Assembly (NCBI RefSeq): GCF_028858725.1
Contig: NC_084790.1
Location: 6,082,001-6,146,000, forward strand
DNA from: Colius striatus
Lineage: Eukaryota > Chordata > Aves > Coliiformes > Coliidae
Direction of reading: 5' to 3'
DNA length: 64,000 nt
The notes below the pieces were generated by a model. That model saw only the letters and a list, made by a program, of their open reading frames with translations, ran no database searches and had not been told where the DNA came from. Below are positions 17,886 through 31,550 of this stretch, in pieces. Each line of letters opens with the position of its first letter. The first letter of the stretch is position 1. The position numbers were made by a program, and so were the translations under genes.

Positions 17886-20800
17886 AAGTGGAAGGGGTCA
17901 TCCTGTGGTCTATCAGCACGCAATAGCATCTGGAGTTGCTTTAGAAAGATCAGTCCTGTCTCCTTTCTGAAACGATTTTGAAAACAATTAGCCCATTTCC
18001 TTAGGTGAACTTTAAAGGGCCAGGTTGCAAAAGGGATCCAAGTAGCACTGTAATGGAATTAAACTAGTGCAGAACTTGAGTATTTATTTTGGCTAGGATC
18101 ATTACAGTCTTACAAAAGCCATCCTCAGTCTGAATTAAGTGACTAAAATGCAGCAACTGGTGCACAGACAAGGCCCCGGGGAAGTCAGACTTAAAACCAC
18201 TGTAATGTGGAATTCATAACACAGCCACAGTTCTGCTGGTCAATTCCCGTGGCCAGAAGAGACCTGAGGAATTGTGTCCTGCCCTTCTGTGGCACCTGCC
18301 AGGAAAAAAATACCCTGCATACAGTTGTGAAACAGGTCACAAAACTCACCTGTGAGGAGAGTGAGCCTTGTCTCATGAATGAAAAAAACAGGTATGGAAG
18401 ATAAAGGCTTAATGCTTCCCTCCCTACAGGTGTCCATTATAATTTGATGTTAAAAATAGCGTCCTGTTTCCACCTAGCAGCATTATGGGCTAAAAGGAAT
18501 GGAGAGGGAAGAAAGAGCCTGGACTGAGTTAGAATGGTAGGATGAATTCACAGATCCTTTTTCCTATAAACAGACCCACCCCATGAACAAGAAGTGACCA
18601 GCAGAGCTATGTGCAGTGTTTAAACTGTACATCAGCTGTCAGCCTGCTGTGTGTACAGCTAAGAAATCTGCCTACAGAGTGCAGTTCGTCTTGGCCAGAG
18701 CAAGACCTGATGATTACCCTGAGCTCCTTCCACTTGGGGCTCAGAGCACTCGTCTGAATGTTGTGACTCAGGTCACTCCAGCAGCTCTCATATCACCTCA
18801 ATATTGCTGCAGCAGCACCTTGCACCCATCCAATGCAAAAGAGGGTGTGCCTACCTGTGCAGAGAACAGAGGTGGAGGGCTGCTGTACCCGAGGTGTGGC
18901 GCAAAATGAGAGTCTTCCTACGCAGTGGGGCTTTGCATCAAAGGGATGGCTCTGCAGTGAGCTAGAGTTGTGTGTGTTAAGATGTGAGGGCATCTAGTCA
19001 AGGAAGGGAGTCTTCTCCCAGCTGCTACCCCTTCAACATGGACTTTCAGCCCATGTGTTTGGCCCCACAGGGTGTTAGTGAGGAGAAGCTGGATGTAGAT
19101 TTGATTCTTTGCAGTAATCCTGTTTGCCAAGGATATCCATGCACTTCTGTTTATCTGAACACAGATGGAATTAAACAGTAAGATGTTGGCTTTTTGCTCC
19201 TTGTGCCTTTTCAAGATAAGACTGCTTACGATTCTCCTAGAATTTCATTTTCAAGCACCATGCCACCAGGTTTCTGTGGCTGTGCCCTGGGCCAGGGCAG
19301 GAATGTGCTCACTTATGTGACCATAGTCCTGGAAGACTGACTCTGGGGAATCATTGCTGTGTTACTTGGATCTGGCAGTACTGTGGTCCATCAGCTAATG
19401 CATTTAATTCTTGACCAGCCTTTGCCAACAGATCTTGTAAATGAACAGAGAATGTGGTAAGAGTGGCTGTGCCTGAACATTGGCTGGGACAGGCTCCCCA
19501 GCCCATGATTTATTAGATCTTAAAGGGACTCAGTGCCTGGTGAGTTGAGAACAGTCAGGCAAAGCTGAGCTTCGACTGAGATAATTTCAGAAAGCCAGAT
19601 GCCATTATGCTGAGTACTTTGTGCTAAGAAATTAGGGCAGGGAGTCCCTTCTAGTTATGTCTTTTGTAGATGAAGAAATTGTCTTGTTAGAGGATGCTCA
19701 GATGATTTGCAGTCAGTCGTGTGTTCCTGGTACATCTCTGTTGCCTGTAGGAAGAGCTGCTGTTCCAGAATTGGACTCTAGCTGCTTGCGCTCTGAGTTC
19801 AAATTCAGCTTGTTCCTTGTTGTTTCACAACAGTGGATTCCCTGGTAACACTCTAGTATTTATTTTACAGTTCACACAGCAATGGTAGATGTGTTTTTTT
19901 AATGAGAGAGAAGATGTGCCTACCCTGGGAAAAATCTCCAACTTAGTTATAGTGAGTACTTTTTAGACATCTTATAAATGGGCAGAAAAGAGCCATTCCC
20001 CCGGTTTCAGATGCTGCACCTGCTTCTGTTGACCTGAAAAAAAACGGTCCCAGTGTTGCATGTTCATAAGTCTGGATTTTTCTCCTCATATAATTGTATT
20101 TTGTGGGCTGTAGCTATTTATACTATACCAAGAGAAGAGCTTTTTGACTCTCCATAGGCCTTTATTCCAAACCAAGGTGGACCATCCCCAACCCAGTCTT
20201 CTTCTAAAACCCCTTGGTTCTGTAGCTTTCACATCTGATCCTCTGCCCCCACCTCCCACCAAACTGTCCCATTCACAACCTCCAACAGAACCCTGTTCTT
20301 AGACCGGACATTTGCCCTTGATTTGCACCTGAACCTTTCTCAGGAAAAAAACATCTGACAGAAGATCCCTCCTGCAGTTTTCTCCACTAAATCCAATTAC
20401 CAGTGATAGTAACCCTGTAACACCAGGCAGTAATTCCATCAAGAGGTCTGCACTGCGCCCATAGCACTCCAGAGCTGAGCCAGAGCATCTCTCTGGTTTT
20501 CCAGATGATGCAGGCAAGCCAGTGAAGGATCTTTCAGGAGTGTGACTTCTTTATTCAGCCTCTCCCTTCACTTTCCAGTGCTTCAGGCTGCATTGCAGGG
20601 CTTGTATTGCATGGTGAGGGAATCCCAGTGCTCCCCAATGCCTCAGGGTGATTGACATGCCACTTGTTGACTCCTTCCCACAGGTGTCTGCTGAAGCAGA
20701 TGCTAATTAAAGCTGCCCACCGCTGTTCCTCCATGCATGCTGTAGAATCCCAGTGCCTGTTCTTTGTGCCTGTAGCTGGAGGTGCGCCGGGTATGGCTGC

Positions 20801-21150
20801 AGAGCTCCCTGCCTGGGTTGGAGAAGGCTGCTTTCCCTTTACTAATGTGATTACCGGTGGATGCAATTAAACCTGGATGGCTGCACACTGTAGCTCCTGT
20901 CAGGGGCTGGTTAGGAAGGTAAGGGGATGCTGTTAGCAGCGAGAACACTATGTCACCTTGTGCGCTGGGGACACCAGCCAACAGAAGAGATGCACCTGAG
21001 GCAGTGAATCCAGCCCCAGAAGCAGGGGTCTGTGTGAGCCGTCAGGCTAAACGCCAGCGGAGCAAACAACAGGAGCCAGGGCTGGGAGCCCTGTGTGTCC
21101 CATCACCGCACGGCCCAGGGCGGGCGAAAGGCCAGTGTGCGGACGGGTAC
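17886..21150. other. Intergenic DNA upstream of MAPT, nothing recognised
   Basis: Only short frames occur, none with a domain I recognise. No conserved splice-site-bounded exon was found. Distal MAPT regulatory elements could lie here but cannot be read from sequence alone. Confidence 0.5.
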
Positions 21151-21331
21151 GAACGTCGGTGTGAGGGCACTGAACAGTCCGGACCGTCCCCGGCCGCCGA
21201 GCACAAAATGGCGCCGGGGGCGGCTGAGGACGCGGCGCGCGAGCGCCCCCCGCTGACAGCGCCGGCGCGCGCGCGCTCCGCTCAGACAAAAGACCGCGGC
21301 GGCCGCTCCCTCCTCCCGCGCCGCGCCGCAC

Positions 21332-21342
21332 TGCGCATGCGC
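21332..21342 (+). promoter_or_regulatory. NRF1-type palindrome TGCGCATGCGC in the MAPT promoter
   Basis: This is a perfect match to the core NRF1 consensus. It sits inside the CpG island about 220 bases before the exon 0 donor. Confidence 0.55.
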
Positions 21343-21414
21343 CGCCCGCCGCCGGGGGAGCGCTGCGGGCGGGGGCACGAGCCGCGCCGCGCGTGCGCCC
21401 CGCCGCTGCATCTT

Positions 21415-21438
21415 CCCCCCCCACCCCCCCACCCCCCC
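21415..21438 (-). other. C8-A-C7-A-C7 tract (G-quadruplex potential on the minus strand) near the MAPT start
   Basis: Runs of 8, 7 and 7 C separated by single A residues allow four or more G3 tracts on the complementary strand. The tract lies about 125 bases before the exon 0 donor. Confidence 0.5.
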
Positions 21439-24400
21439 GCGGCTCGGCGAAGGTTCCGGAGCTCGCGTGCACCCGCCCCTCCCCGCCCCCGGCCCGCCCC
21501 GCCCGCGCCGCCGCTGTCACTCGCCGCCCGGCTCCGGTGCGGACTCCCCTGCAGCGGCAGGTAGGGGTACGGCCTCCGGCCGGCGGGAGGGGCGCGGGAG
21601 GGATGGGGTGCCGCGCGGCCGGGACACCCTCTCCTCGGTGTAGCGGCGCTGCGTTTCGCTGTCCCGTCGCGTAGGACGGGCAGAGGGAAGGGAAAAAAAA
21701 AGAAACCAAACCCAAATCCCCAAACCCACCCTTTCAGTAAAACAAAAATGGTCGCGGAGGGGCGCGTCCCCGCCGGTGCCGCTGTGCCCGGGCGCCGCCA
21801 GCCCGCGGGCTGCAGCAGCGCGAGGCGCGTCCCCTGCGGCAGCGCTGCCGCCCGGCTGCAGGTGCGGGGCGGGGTGGTCGCAGTGGGCGACACACACGCG
21901 GCTTTTTTTTCTTTCCAGCCGTTTTTCACCCCTTTTGTGTTTGTTTGTTTTTTGCGCCGTTCCGTGCGGCAGGTGAGGACAGGGGCCGTGCTGGCGGGGC
22001 TGCGGCAGGAGGTGCGGGCAGCGCCTTCCCGCCCCGGTGCGGTGCCATCTTCTGCAGCCGCCCTCGGGCACGGGGAAGGCGGGGGACAGCTGTAATTAAG
22101 AGAAAAAAAGGATAAATTTATCAGTAATGGGTAAATCGCGAGGAAAAGGTGTTTCAGACAACGGAGCTGTCCACACCCAGCCTGAAACTTAAGGGTGGCG
22201 AGCGTTATTGAGGTCACAGCGCAGCAGTTGCCTTGCTTTGTTGCATCCCCCGGTTGCCCGGCCAAGGGATTCCGATATTTAATGTTAACAGCGTGGATGA
22301 CCGTGCTGTTAAACCTTCGGGCTGGGGATGCTGGTCCTGAGCTCCCTAGGTTTGGGGTTGGGGTGGTGTAACTGGTGGTGGTACCTGGATGTGCCTCACA
22401 CCTCGCACGTTTCCCCATGTTGTGCTTAAATTGTCCTCTTGTCCTTTTCATTAGTCTCATTCTGTGCTGCCTGTTTTTTTCTGGTCCTAAAAATCCCACT
22501 AGGCTAGGTGTGGGGCTGGCCCTCTTTAAGAGACTTGCCTTTTTTTTCCCCCTTTAGCTGTTGGATTTTTCTTTGTTTCAAGGCTTAACAGAGATGAAAA
22601 GGGAAGTTTTTCCTTGCCAGGCGTTTCCAGGTGTGCTGCGTGGCACGCCTGCCCTCCTGGCTTGGAGCAATTAAACCCATACGGAGCAGAAACAGCTCAC
22701 TTGAGGTGAGGGATGGAGATTTCTGCTTGCATCCCTGTTTGCACAAGGGAGGATTCAATGAGGGAAGATGATTTCTTATTTTTTTAACACCTAGAAATGC
22801 AGTCCCGTTGTTCGTTTGCAGAGGGCAGCTGCCGTCACTTTAAAGGGAGTTTCTCCTTCCATTTGCTGGTGGTACCACCATGCGAGGTGCAGCTCCATTT
22901 GCAGCAAGAGGCTGGTCTTGCTTAGAAACGGGCTTGCTGAGATGAGCCAAGCTGTCACTTTAGCAATTTGTATGCAGCGTATTCCTGAGTGGCCCCATGT
23001 TTATCTGTGTGGATCTGAGCAGATGCCTGATATGTGTCTGAATGAGTGGAACAAAATTCACTACCGAGAATCATTTAATGTGGTCTGTCGAGCAATGGCT
23101 GCCATCTGATGAAGGATTTTTGCCTTTGCTGCCAGTTTGGAGTGTTTAATGGTTTTCCTTGTGCAGTTAATTTTTTGTTTTCTCAAAGTGGTCAATCAAG
23201 AACAGGTCTCAGTTGGGCATTTCCAGGCTGCTCTTGAGAGACGGAAAATTAAGATTTCATTCTATGTAGAAATGAGACATAGTCAAACCCAGTTAGACTT
23301 TGTTCCCTCTTAATATGCAAAATGTTTGGGTTTTACCGCAAGATCTGTAACTTCAAGAGAAAAGCAAGGTACAGACTGACTCACCTATAGTACCTAGAGA
23401 TTTTCCAGGCAGATAATTGACATCTGACAAAAAAGTGGTGTTTGGAAGGAGGTGTATGGCCGTGCTGTATTTCCCTGTGCCATCCCCAGTGTCAGCCAAG
23501 GTTACCTTATGCTGCTGAATGCCCTCGGAAATGAAGGCTTGTGGTCAGGGCTTTGGAATTAAGATGCAAGCAGGGTTTGTTTTGTAAGACCCAGCCCTTG
23601 TGTCCTGGGGAAATGTGATGCCTAGCCCACAGGTTGGTTGCTTGGGTCTACGTCCTCCATAAGGCTTGATTGCAGCATGAGAGGACCTTAGGACAGTGAA
23701 GTCTTGAACATCCAGATCTTAAAAAGAAACACCTGGTGAGCTCTGTGTTGGTTAAAAGGTGCTGTGGATCTGTCTTCCTCTTGCACGGCAAGATAGCTAG
23801 AAGCGGACCCTTGAGAAACTGGAACTAAAGCATCTCTGCCTGTTACGAGGGAAAGCGTAAAGTGTGGGTGTCACTGTTAGAAGCCTTGGACAGCTCACTG
23901 CTGATCTGCAGCTTCCAGATGAACTTGCTGCAGAAGTGCCATCTGACAGAAACACGAGGGGCATTGAGATGCTGTGGTATTCACCTGGGAGAGCAAGGCC
24001 ATTAGCTCTCTGGAAGGGGCAGGTGGCATTGCAGATATGGGCATTTATCCTTCATCAGCTGGGATTAGCTGAGATGAGGACAGAAGTAACAGGACCTCTC
24101 TGTGCCCTGTGGGGAGCTCCTAGAGAGGAGATGGGTCCAGTCCCTTCAGGTAACAAGATGTAGGTGACAAGTACAACAGTATGGGTTTTGTGTCTCTCCC
24201 TCCCTTGTTACTCACCCATTTCAAGTACTGTGTTAAGTATTTACGGGTCAAGCTTCTAATTTAGTCTTCCTCACCCTGCAGCAGTTCCTTTGTCACCTTG
24301 CTGCCCTCTGCTTCCAGCCTCTGTCTTCCCAAGGCATTTTGTTCAAACTATCCCGTTCCCTCTGTGCTTGATAAACTGCAGTTTCAGCAGGACTCAGCTG

Positions 24401-25624
24401 GACCAAGTAAACATTTACCTGTGCTGAGCAAGGAGTGCTGCAGCTTTCTCATTTCCATCCTGAAAGCCACGGGGAAATCTGCTCCTCTGTCCAGGAGAGC
24501 AATCCTTGTGGAATAAAAATGAGGGAAATGTGACACTGCAGTTGCTCTTTCTACGTTGAGGCTGAGCCTGGTATATCCAGCCAGGGACAGCTGTGGCATG
24601 CCAGTAGAGTAGGTATCATCATCGTCTGCCTTCCATGCTCCTCTGCTTCATTTTGAAGAACTATGTTCTTTGTTGCATGCTTGTTGATCTATGTTGCATC
24701 ATTGTCTCTTTTTTTCAGGGTTTTTACCAGCCAGGGGATTTGGAAGTGTTTGGGTACCACCTTGCTCCTTGCATGTTTGCTGGGGCTTAGCTGAACAGTT
24801 CTTGCCGTGTAGTAGTGGGGAGTAGAGCAAATTGCTCCTTTATGACGTTTATATCCTCCTTTGGAAGTTTGGCTTGGCAGTATCATGGGACTGTTAGAAA
24901 CTGCTGAGGAAAGCCATGTTGAAGATGCTTTTGTGATGGTTTCTCTGCCCTTTCTTCAGAAAACTCGTGTTCATCATCATGGGAATAACAAATTGTCCTG
25001 GTGGTTACAGCAACCCAGCTGTAAGGCTTTGTCTGTCAGAGTGTCTGTGTGTGCCTGTGCAGGCTTCTGGCAGTGCTGTCTTGAGATGCTGGTGCTGGGG
25101 TGTGTCCCATCCAGTCTTTCAGACAAATCCCTTTTGGTTTGCAAAGGGTTGAAAGTTGGATCATGAAGCAGTGTCTAAGGGGAAATGCTGAGGGTAGCTG
25201 TTCCCTTTTTTTCCCCAATAGGAATTATTCAAAAGCTGGAAGAAAGCTGTAGGCTCGAGTTTATCTTGAGCAGAATAGACTTATTCTTCCAGCCCAGTGT
25301 GCTGATGAGGCTTGGTGGTTGTCCCTGTATCTTTTGAGGCAGTGCTGCTAGTTTAGCTTAGCTATGCTCTGGCACTCAGTGAATTAGTCAAGAAAGAATC
25401 AGGGCACTAGTTTCCACTTAGCTCCCAGTATTTTCCAGTTTGCTTAGCCTGACAGTTGACGAGGTCAGTCGGCTAGTAGGTTGGCTTATTGGCTCCTAGG
25501 CTGTCTGCTGACACTGTATATAGGTGTAGGACTGGACTCAGAGTTGGAAGCTCATAGTGAAGTGCCCTGGACTCATGACAGACTTTTAAGTGCTTCATCT
25601 GGGTGATGTTGAGAGAGTATGTGC

Positions 25625-25722
25625 CCTGGGACATAATGGTGGGCTTTGCAGTGGTAGATTAGTGGTTGGACTTGATGATCTTAAAGGTCTTTTCCAACTG
25701 AAACAATTCCATGATTCTGTGT
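25625..25722 (+). mobile_element. CR1 3'-end fragment, plus orientation
   Basis: The stretch contains GGTTGGACTTGATGATCTTAA followed by AGGTCTTTTCCAACTG and the terminal ATTCTGTG, which is the last ~100 bases of CR1. Confidence 0.85.
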
Positions 25723-27471
25723 CAGGGCTGTCTCTGGAGCTGCTGGAACGCGGCACATCTTTAGGAGGGTGATGGCTCTATGTGCAGGTAAAGCAACCAG
25801 ATAATGAGCAACAAAGCTTGTGTTTTGCTTTCTGGGCATACAAGCTTGCTCTGAAGTCTGCAGACCTGTGTGGTCTGTGAAAAAGTACCACAGCCAGAAC
25901 TGTGCCTGCCCCATAGCCAGAACTATGACTAGGTAGAGAGGGGGAACCTCAGCCTCTGCGTCTTGACTATTCCCAGCTTCTGTTCAGAGAAGCACCAGCT
26001 GATGTCTTTGGAGAAGGACCACAGCTCTCGGATGACCTGTCACTAGTACTGCAGTTGTACCGGAGCTGGGCTGGCTTTCTAGTTTTTAGTGCCCATCTAT
26101 TTTTTACTTCTGGAGCTTTGCTTGCTTAACCATGGTGTTCATATTCCAGTGGTAGGCTGGCATGGTGTTTGAGGCTTGTTCCAAAGGCATATCCTTGCAG
26201 TTGGGGGTGCTTGTCAATAAAGTGGGCAGTGCTGTAGTGCACGGGTAGGCTTTACCTACCTGTGGAGACAGAAAATAAAGGAGGTAATTGTGGATGGAAA
26301 TTGAGCAGGATTGCTAATCCCTGCAGAGCAGTGCAGAGATGTTCCCATTCATCTCAGACCAGTTATAGGAAGAGAATTAGAGTGAGTGATCCTGGGCAGA
26401 GGTCAGTGGGCTGTTTGGTGGCAGGCAGCCCTGCCGAAACCTTGCAGAGCACCAGGCTGGCTTAGCATTACCAGAGATGCAGCCCTCAGTCTGGATCAGT
26501 GCTCTTTCTTGGAGACGAACAGGTGGTGGAGTGTCAGGTCTGTGCAGTATTGCTTCTGCCCAGCACGAAGAGCCCTCAATCCCGATCTGTCTTTGCAGAT
26601 GACCCCAGGATGCAATGAATAGAGCAGAGAATTGTGGCCCTTTGAGTAACTTCTGGTGTTTTTTTACGATTGGCACACCTCTCCTGTGAGAGACTGAACG
26701 AATCTCTGAATCTCTTCTTACAACAGGATGGATTTCCTCCATCTGTGAGTTGGAGCTTTGCTTCACTCTGAAATCAGTCGGTTGTAGGCAGTTTTTTAAC
26801 ATGCCTGTGGAAAGCATATGCAGTTTACGCTGGAGTCTGGAGGAGGTGTATCTGTGCCTTTAGAATTGAGTGGATTCCTTCTGGAAGTCTAATGAGCCCT
26901 TCGTGCTCCTCAGAAATCAGTCCACTGATTTTTTTTTTCCCCTTTCTCTTCCAAGCAGTCTGATTAGTGAAGGCAGTCATTATGTGCAGTGTGGCTCCTG
27001 TTTTCAGTGTCTTTTCTTTAAAATCCAAGGAAAGGGAGCACCACGGGATACCTTCTGTTAAGATAAAAGGATTATCACTGCAGTTGGGCTAATTATTTCC
27101 ATCTTTACAGCCTCGCCACAGTACCTGCCCTGACCTCTCTTCCTAATTCTGCTATCACTGTCTGTCCACCTTTGCCTCTATGCCCTCCTTCTTGAATTGC
27201 TTCAGTATGGGTGGTGGGATTACACTATTGGTGCTGTGGAAGGGCAGGTCAGCTGTCCTGTTTATCCCCAAGCTGTCCTGTTTGGCTAGTCATTGTGTGC
27301 GTGTTACTGCGGTGAGCTGTGGCTCAAGTGTATGTGATGACAGTCTGTGGGAAAGAGAAAGGCTGACACGGGTTATTGTGGGATGAAATGCAGTTTAAGG
27401 GACAGATTATATGAATACATAGCAAGAAGGACCTCTGCCATTCATGGGGAAACTCCAGCACTTAAAAGAGC

Positions 27472-27955
27472 TAGAATGATTGAGGTTGGAAGGGACCTCT
27501 AGAGATCATCCAGTCCAACCTCCTGCTAAAGCAGGTTCCCTTTGATAAGGTCACACAGGAACGTATCCAATCAGGTTTGGAAATCTCCAGAGAAGGAGAC
27601 TTCACACCCTCCCTGGGCAGAGTGTGCCAGGATTCCTTCACCCTCACAGCAAAGATTTTCCTCGTGTTCCAGTGGAACTTCCTGGGTTCCAGCTTGTGCC
27701 TGTTACTCCTTGTCCTGTCATTGCACACCACAGAAAAAAGACTGGCCCATCTTCTCTACACGTGCTTTTTAGACACTTATAAGCACTGTTAAGGGCTGCT
27801 CTCAGCCTTCTCTTCTCCTGGCTAAACAGCCACAGGTTTCTCAGCCTGTCCTCATCAGAGGAAAGTCAGTTCCAGTCCCCTAATCATGTTGGTAGCCTGG
27901 CACTGGACTCTCCAGAGGTTCCCTGTCTCTCTTGAACTGGGGAGCCCAGTGATGG
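27472..27955 (-). mobile_element. CR1 3'-end copy, minus orientation
   Basis: It opens (plus strand) with GATTGAGGTTGGAAGGGACC and AGATCATCCAGTCCAACC, then the CTCCCTGGGCAG block, and ends in the decayed end of the reverse-transcriptase frame (CTTGAACTGGGGAGCCCAG). Confidence 0.9.
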
Positions 27956-30900
27956 AACCAGTTGTTTTCATGGTTTTGAGCAGTGTATATGAGACTTTGA
28001 AAGCCATGTGCTGCAAAGTTGCAAGGCTTTGTGCCACTTGTCAGTATGTCACTTTATGGCTCCCCATTAGCTGCTGTCCCAGACTGTCTGCCTGGAAGTG
28101 CCTGATGTAATTTCAGATGGATTTTATCAGTGTGTCGAGTCATTTGCTGCAGAAAGAAATTCCTGGAGATACTTATAAATGGCTCAAAAAATCTAAAGAA
28201 GCCTCTCGCATGATCCTTGAACACATCCAGCTCAGCAATGTGTGTGTTTGTGCTGGCCTAGAGAGCCGTTTTTGAGATAAATCAAACCGTCTTCCATATA
28301 CTGGAAAGAAGTGTTCACTTTTGAAGTTGGAAATGGAGAAGTAGGGAGGAAGTTCAGAGTGGGAAATTCTTCCCTGCCTAAGAAACATTCGATCTTTTAT
28401 TTGATCAAAGCTTAACTCAGATGCTGAGTGCATTGGCTTGGTCTTACCATGAAGGTGTATCTTGCTCACAAGCAGCTCTGTTCCTTTCTCTCAAATGCCA
28501 CTTTGTGTGAGCATCTTGGTGAAGGGAGCACATCTGGCCAGTTGTGCACATTCTCAGTTGACGACAGATCAGGTCTGTCAAGGTCAAGATCAGTGACAAA
28601 CTGATGGGCAAGTAATGTTTGTCTTGGATGGAGACTTTGCCTTCACATCCCGAGGTAACAGGGAGAGTCTTTGGCAGAGGCTAAAGGGATTTATTCCCCA
28701 GCAGTGGACGATGAGCACAGGCACCACGGCAGCTCTCATCAGGCTGAGATGCAGCAAGATGAAATTGGAAGAGGGACAAGAAGGGGGGCCAAAGAGGTGG
28801 AATAAATCCAGCTGAAGTGGTACATGCATACTGTCTTCTCCCCGACTCCCTGTCTTGGGACGGGGCTCTTGGACCTTAAAGGCTGGAGGTATAACAGTCT
28901 GAGGGCTTTGGGAGTGGCAATCTGCACAGCAGCTTCAGAACTGTGGGTCCAGGCTGAAAATTTGCTCGCACCAGGCTTATAGGTGACAAAATGTTCCTGC
29001 CTTGGTTTGCAATGATCAAGGTGAGTGTGTTCATTGTGGGGTTATCTTGAGGGCACAGCAACAACAGAAGGAGTGTGCCAGAAGAGTCATTCACCAGAGA
29101 AGGGGTAATCCAGTGGGATGAGCTTCCTGGAGCCTGGTTTATAGCTCTAGCTGTTGGTGAACTCTCAGGGTTATGTTTCAGTTTCAGCCAATGCAGGCTG
29201 GCAAGAGGAGTCTCTGTATAAAGTTGCAACTTTTGTCTGAAATTATACTCCACTTTAGTATGGTCAGACGTAGAAGAAGCCTAAGATTTGTAAATGTTAC
29301 TCACGTTCCTTTCCTGGTGCTGACCCACTGTGTACAAAGTGCTGACTAGCTCCATGCGGGTGCTAAGTATTTGATTACCCTCCCACTGGAACTCCTGGAT
29401 GTGATGCGGTAAGAGTTGCTTTTGTGGTTTAGGTTGAGAGCTACGGTGAAGCTGCCATGTGTGGTTGCATTACAGAAGTGGAATTTCATGTGCTCTGTAC
29501 CAGTAGGTGTAGGTTGTGGTATCAGACATTGGGTATTAGTGAGCTCAAGGCTGGGATTTAATCTGAAGTCAGAGTTGCCTTTTGTGTTTCATTTTCAGCT
29601 CCTACTTCCTTTGAATTCAAGAGCAGACTTCAAGCAAATTCTTCTCTCTGAAGTTACTACCTTATATGTGGTTTTGCCAGCTGCCTCATCACCATGACAA
29701 GTCATACTGCCCAAGAGCTAGCTGGAAGGGTTTGTAGAGATAGCTTTTAGCAATGGACTTCTCCAAATTGGACAGAGAATTACATGCTTTTCCTTTGGCA
29801 TCTTCTGATGTAGTAATTGAGAGGCTGGCAGACATATGCAAGGAGAAGTATTAAGTAAATGTTGCCGTTGGGCAGAAAAAGGTAAGTGGGTAAAAGCCCA
29901 GCTAAAGATCTCCTGCTCAAGCAGTGGTGTTGCTGTGGTAACAGCCCATTGATAGGTAAGAGAACAGATTGAGAAAGGATAGGACTAAAATGAGAATATT
30001 GGACTTGTCCTGGGACAAAGGGAGTGACTCTCTGGAGTTTGAAAAGAGGAGACATGCAGGGGTGTGGTGGTTGATGAATGGTCTGAAAAAAAAGGGCAAC
30101 TGTGAGCTGAAGAAAGGAGTCTACCATGATGCTCTCAGGTTTTGTTCTCATGTTGTGCGGTGTGTGCATCTTGGGCACCTGCCAGGTCCAAACACCGTGT
30201 GCATACATGGGCACACTATCTGTCTCCTTTCCTTTCTCACTAGTCTTTCCTGTGCCTGACCCTCTTTTCCTTCCATTTTAAATCTTGCCCAGCAGTCCCA
30301 GATCCATGTTCTTCTGCAGTGCTTCTGGAAGCCTCTTTGCTGAGGCAGAGGCAGTGCTTGACTGGCCCTTGCCTTCGGCAAGAGCTTAGAAACTGGACTT
30401 GCTGAGAGCAAATTAGGGCCCAACTCCTTCCAGGATGTATTAGGCTTCCAGGATCAGGAATCTCTCAGCTACAGTACCACTGAGTTGTCATCAGTGCCTC
30501 TTATTTTATGGTTTTGTAGCCTACTTTGGATGAGTTTTGCTTTTCCCTTATTTTAGTGTAAGGTGAATTACCTTGCCAGCTCTTCCCTTTCCCCAGATTC
30601 CTCCAGGCAAGAGGGGAAGAGAGTCATGAATACTGTTTAATGTGAAGGCATTCATTTGAGAGATTAAGCATTAATATGTTCTTGCTTTTATTGTGTCTAA
30701 TAATAGGGTTTATTGTCACGGCTGTCTGAGGTCTGAGCTCAGCTCCAAAGAGTGTTTCATTAGTTACTGTTGCTCGTGTACTTCTTCCCTTACAGAGAGG
30801 TTTTTGACTCCATGGGTGGGTTTGCTCAGCCAACATCCAAGAGCGTCTTGGCACTTAAGTTCTTAAATAGAAGGATCGTCTGATGTGGTTGCAACAGTGT

Positions 30901-31525
30901 TTGTGTGAAGATGAAAAAATTCCTTACCAGTGCTGGTGGCAAAATAGCCTGAAATGGTCTGGGTGAAGTACTAGAAAGGCCTCACTATCAAGAGGGAGCT
31001 CAGGATACCTGGGTGATGCTGAAGGAGATCAGAGTGTGTACAAGGAGTAGAACTGTGGCACTTGGTGTGGTCAGAGCCTCTTTGCACAGCCTGTCTCTTT
31101 TCATGCACAGCAATAAAAAGAAGCACTACTGAAATACCAGCAACCTTGCTTATTCCAGCCTTTGTATTGGTGATTTAGAGAGAACCTGTGACCTTACTGA
31201 ACATGAATGGATCTCTCGTAACCTGAGACCAACAGCAGTATTATTTTAAGCAAGAAGTCAGCCTCTGATATCCTTTTTATACATATCATATGCATGACAG
31301 CAGAGCTGCATTTAGAGCTGAAAGGGATAAAGTCCCTGAGGAGACTGATTGCATCTCATTTATTTTTAACAAATATACTGGGGAGGATTGAACCTGAATT
31401 CCTAGACTTGAGCACCCTTAAATTCAGACAGTTTCCACTCTTTGTTGCCATGGAAAGCAAGATGGGCACTGGCTGGGCTTCCACCTAATTCCTGTGGAGG
31501 ATGAAATGAACGTGGATATTGGGGG

Positions 31526-31550
31526 TTTATTTATTTATTTATTTATTTTA
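31526..31550 (+). repeat. (TTTA)n microsatellite, about 6 units
   Basis: This is a perfect TTTA tetranucleotide run inside MAPT intron 0. Confidence 0.8.

Larger units (their letters stand above)
21180..21560 (+). promoter_or_regulatory. MAPT: MAPT CpG-island promoter and probable non-coding exon 0
   Basis: An extreme CpG island ends at a strong donor, CGGCAG|GTAGGG, with GT at 21561. It contains a YY1-like AAAATGGCG (21205-21213), alternating GCGCGC around 21260-21276, an NRF1 palindrome at 21332-21342 and long C runs at 21415-21438. Mammalian MAPT has the same arrangement: a non-coding exon 0 in a TATA-less CpG island followed by a very long intron. The exon start is unknown; the donor is the most likely exon 0 end. 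Confidence 0.65.

Noticed and set aside
13345-21150. Search for GRN or CRHR1 between SLC25A39 and MAPT
   Set aside because: No Cys-rich granulin frames and no seven-membrane-segment frames were seen on either strand.
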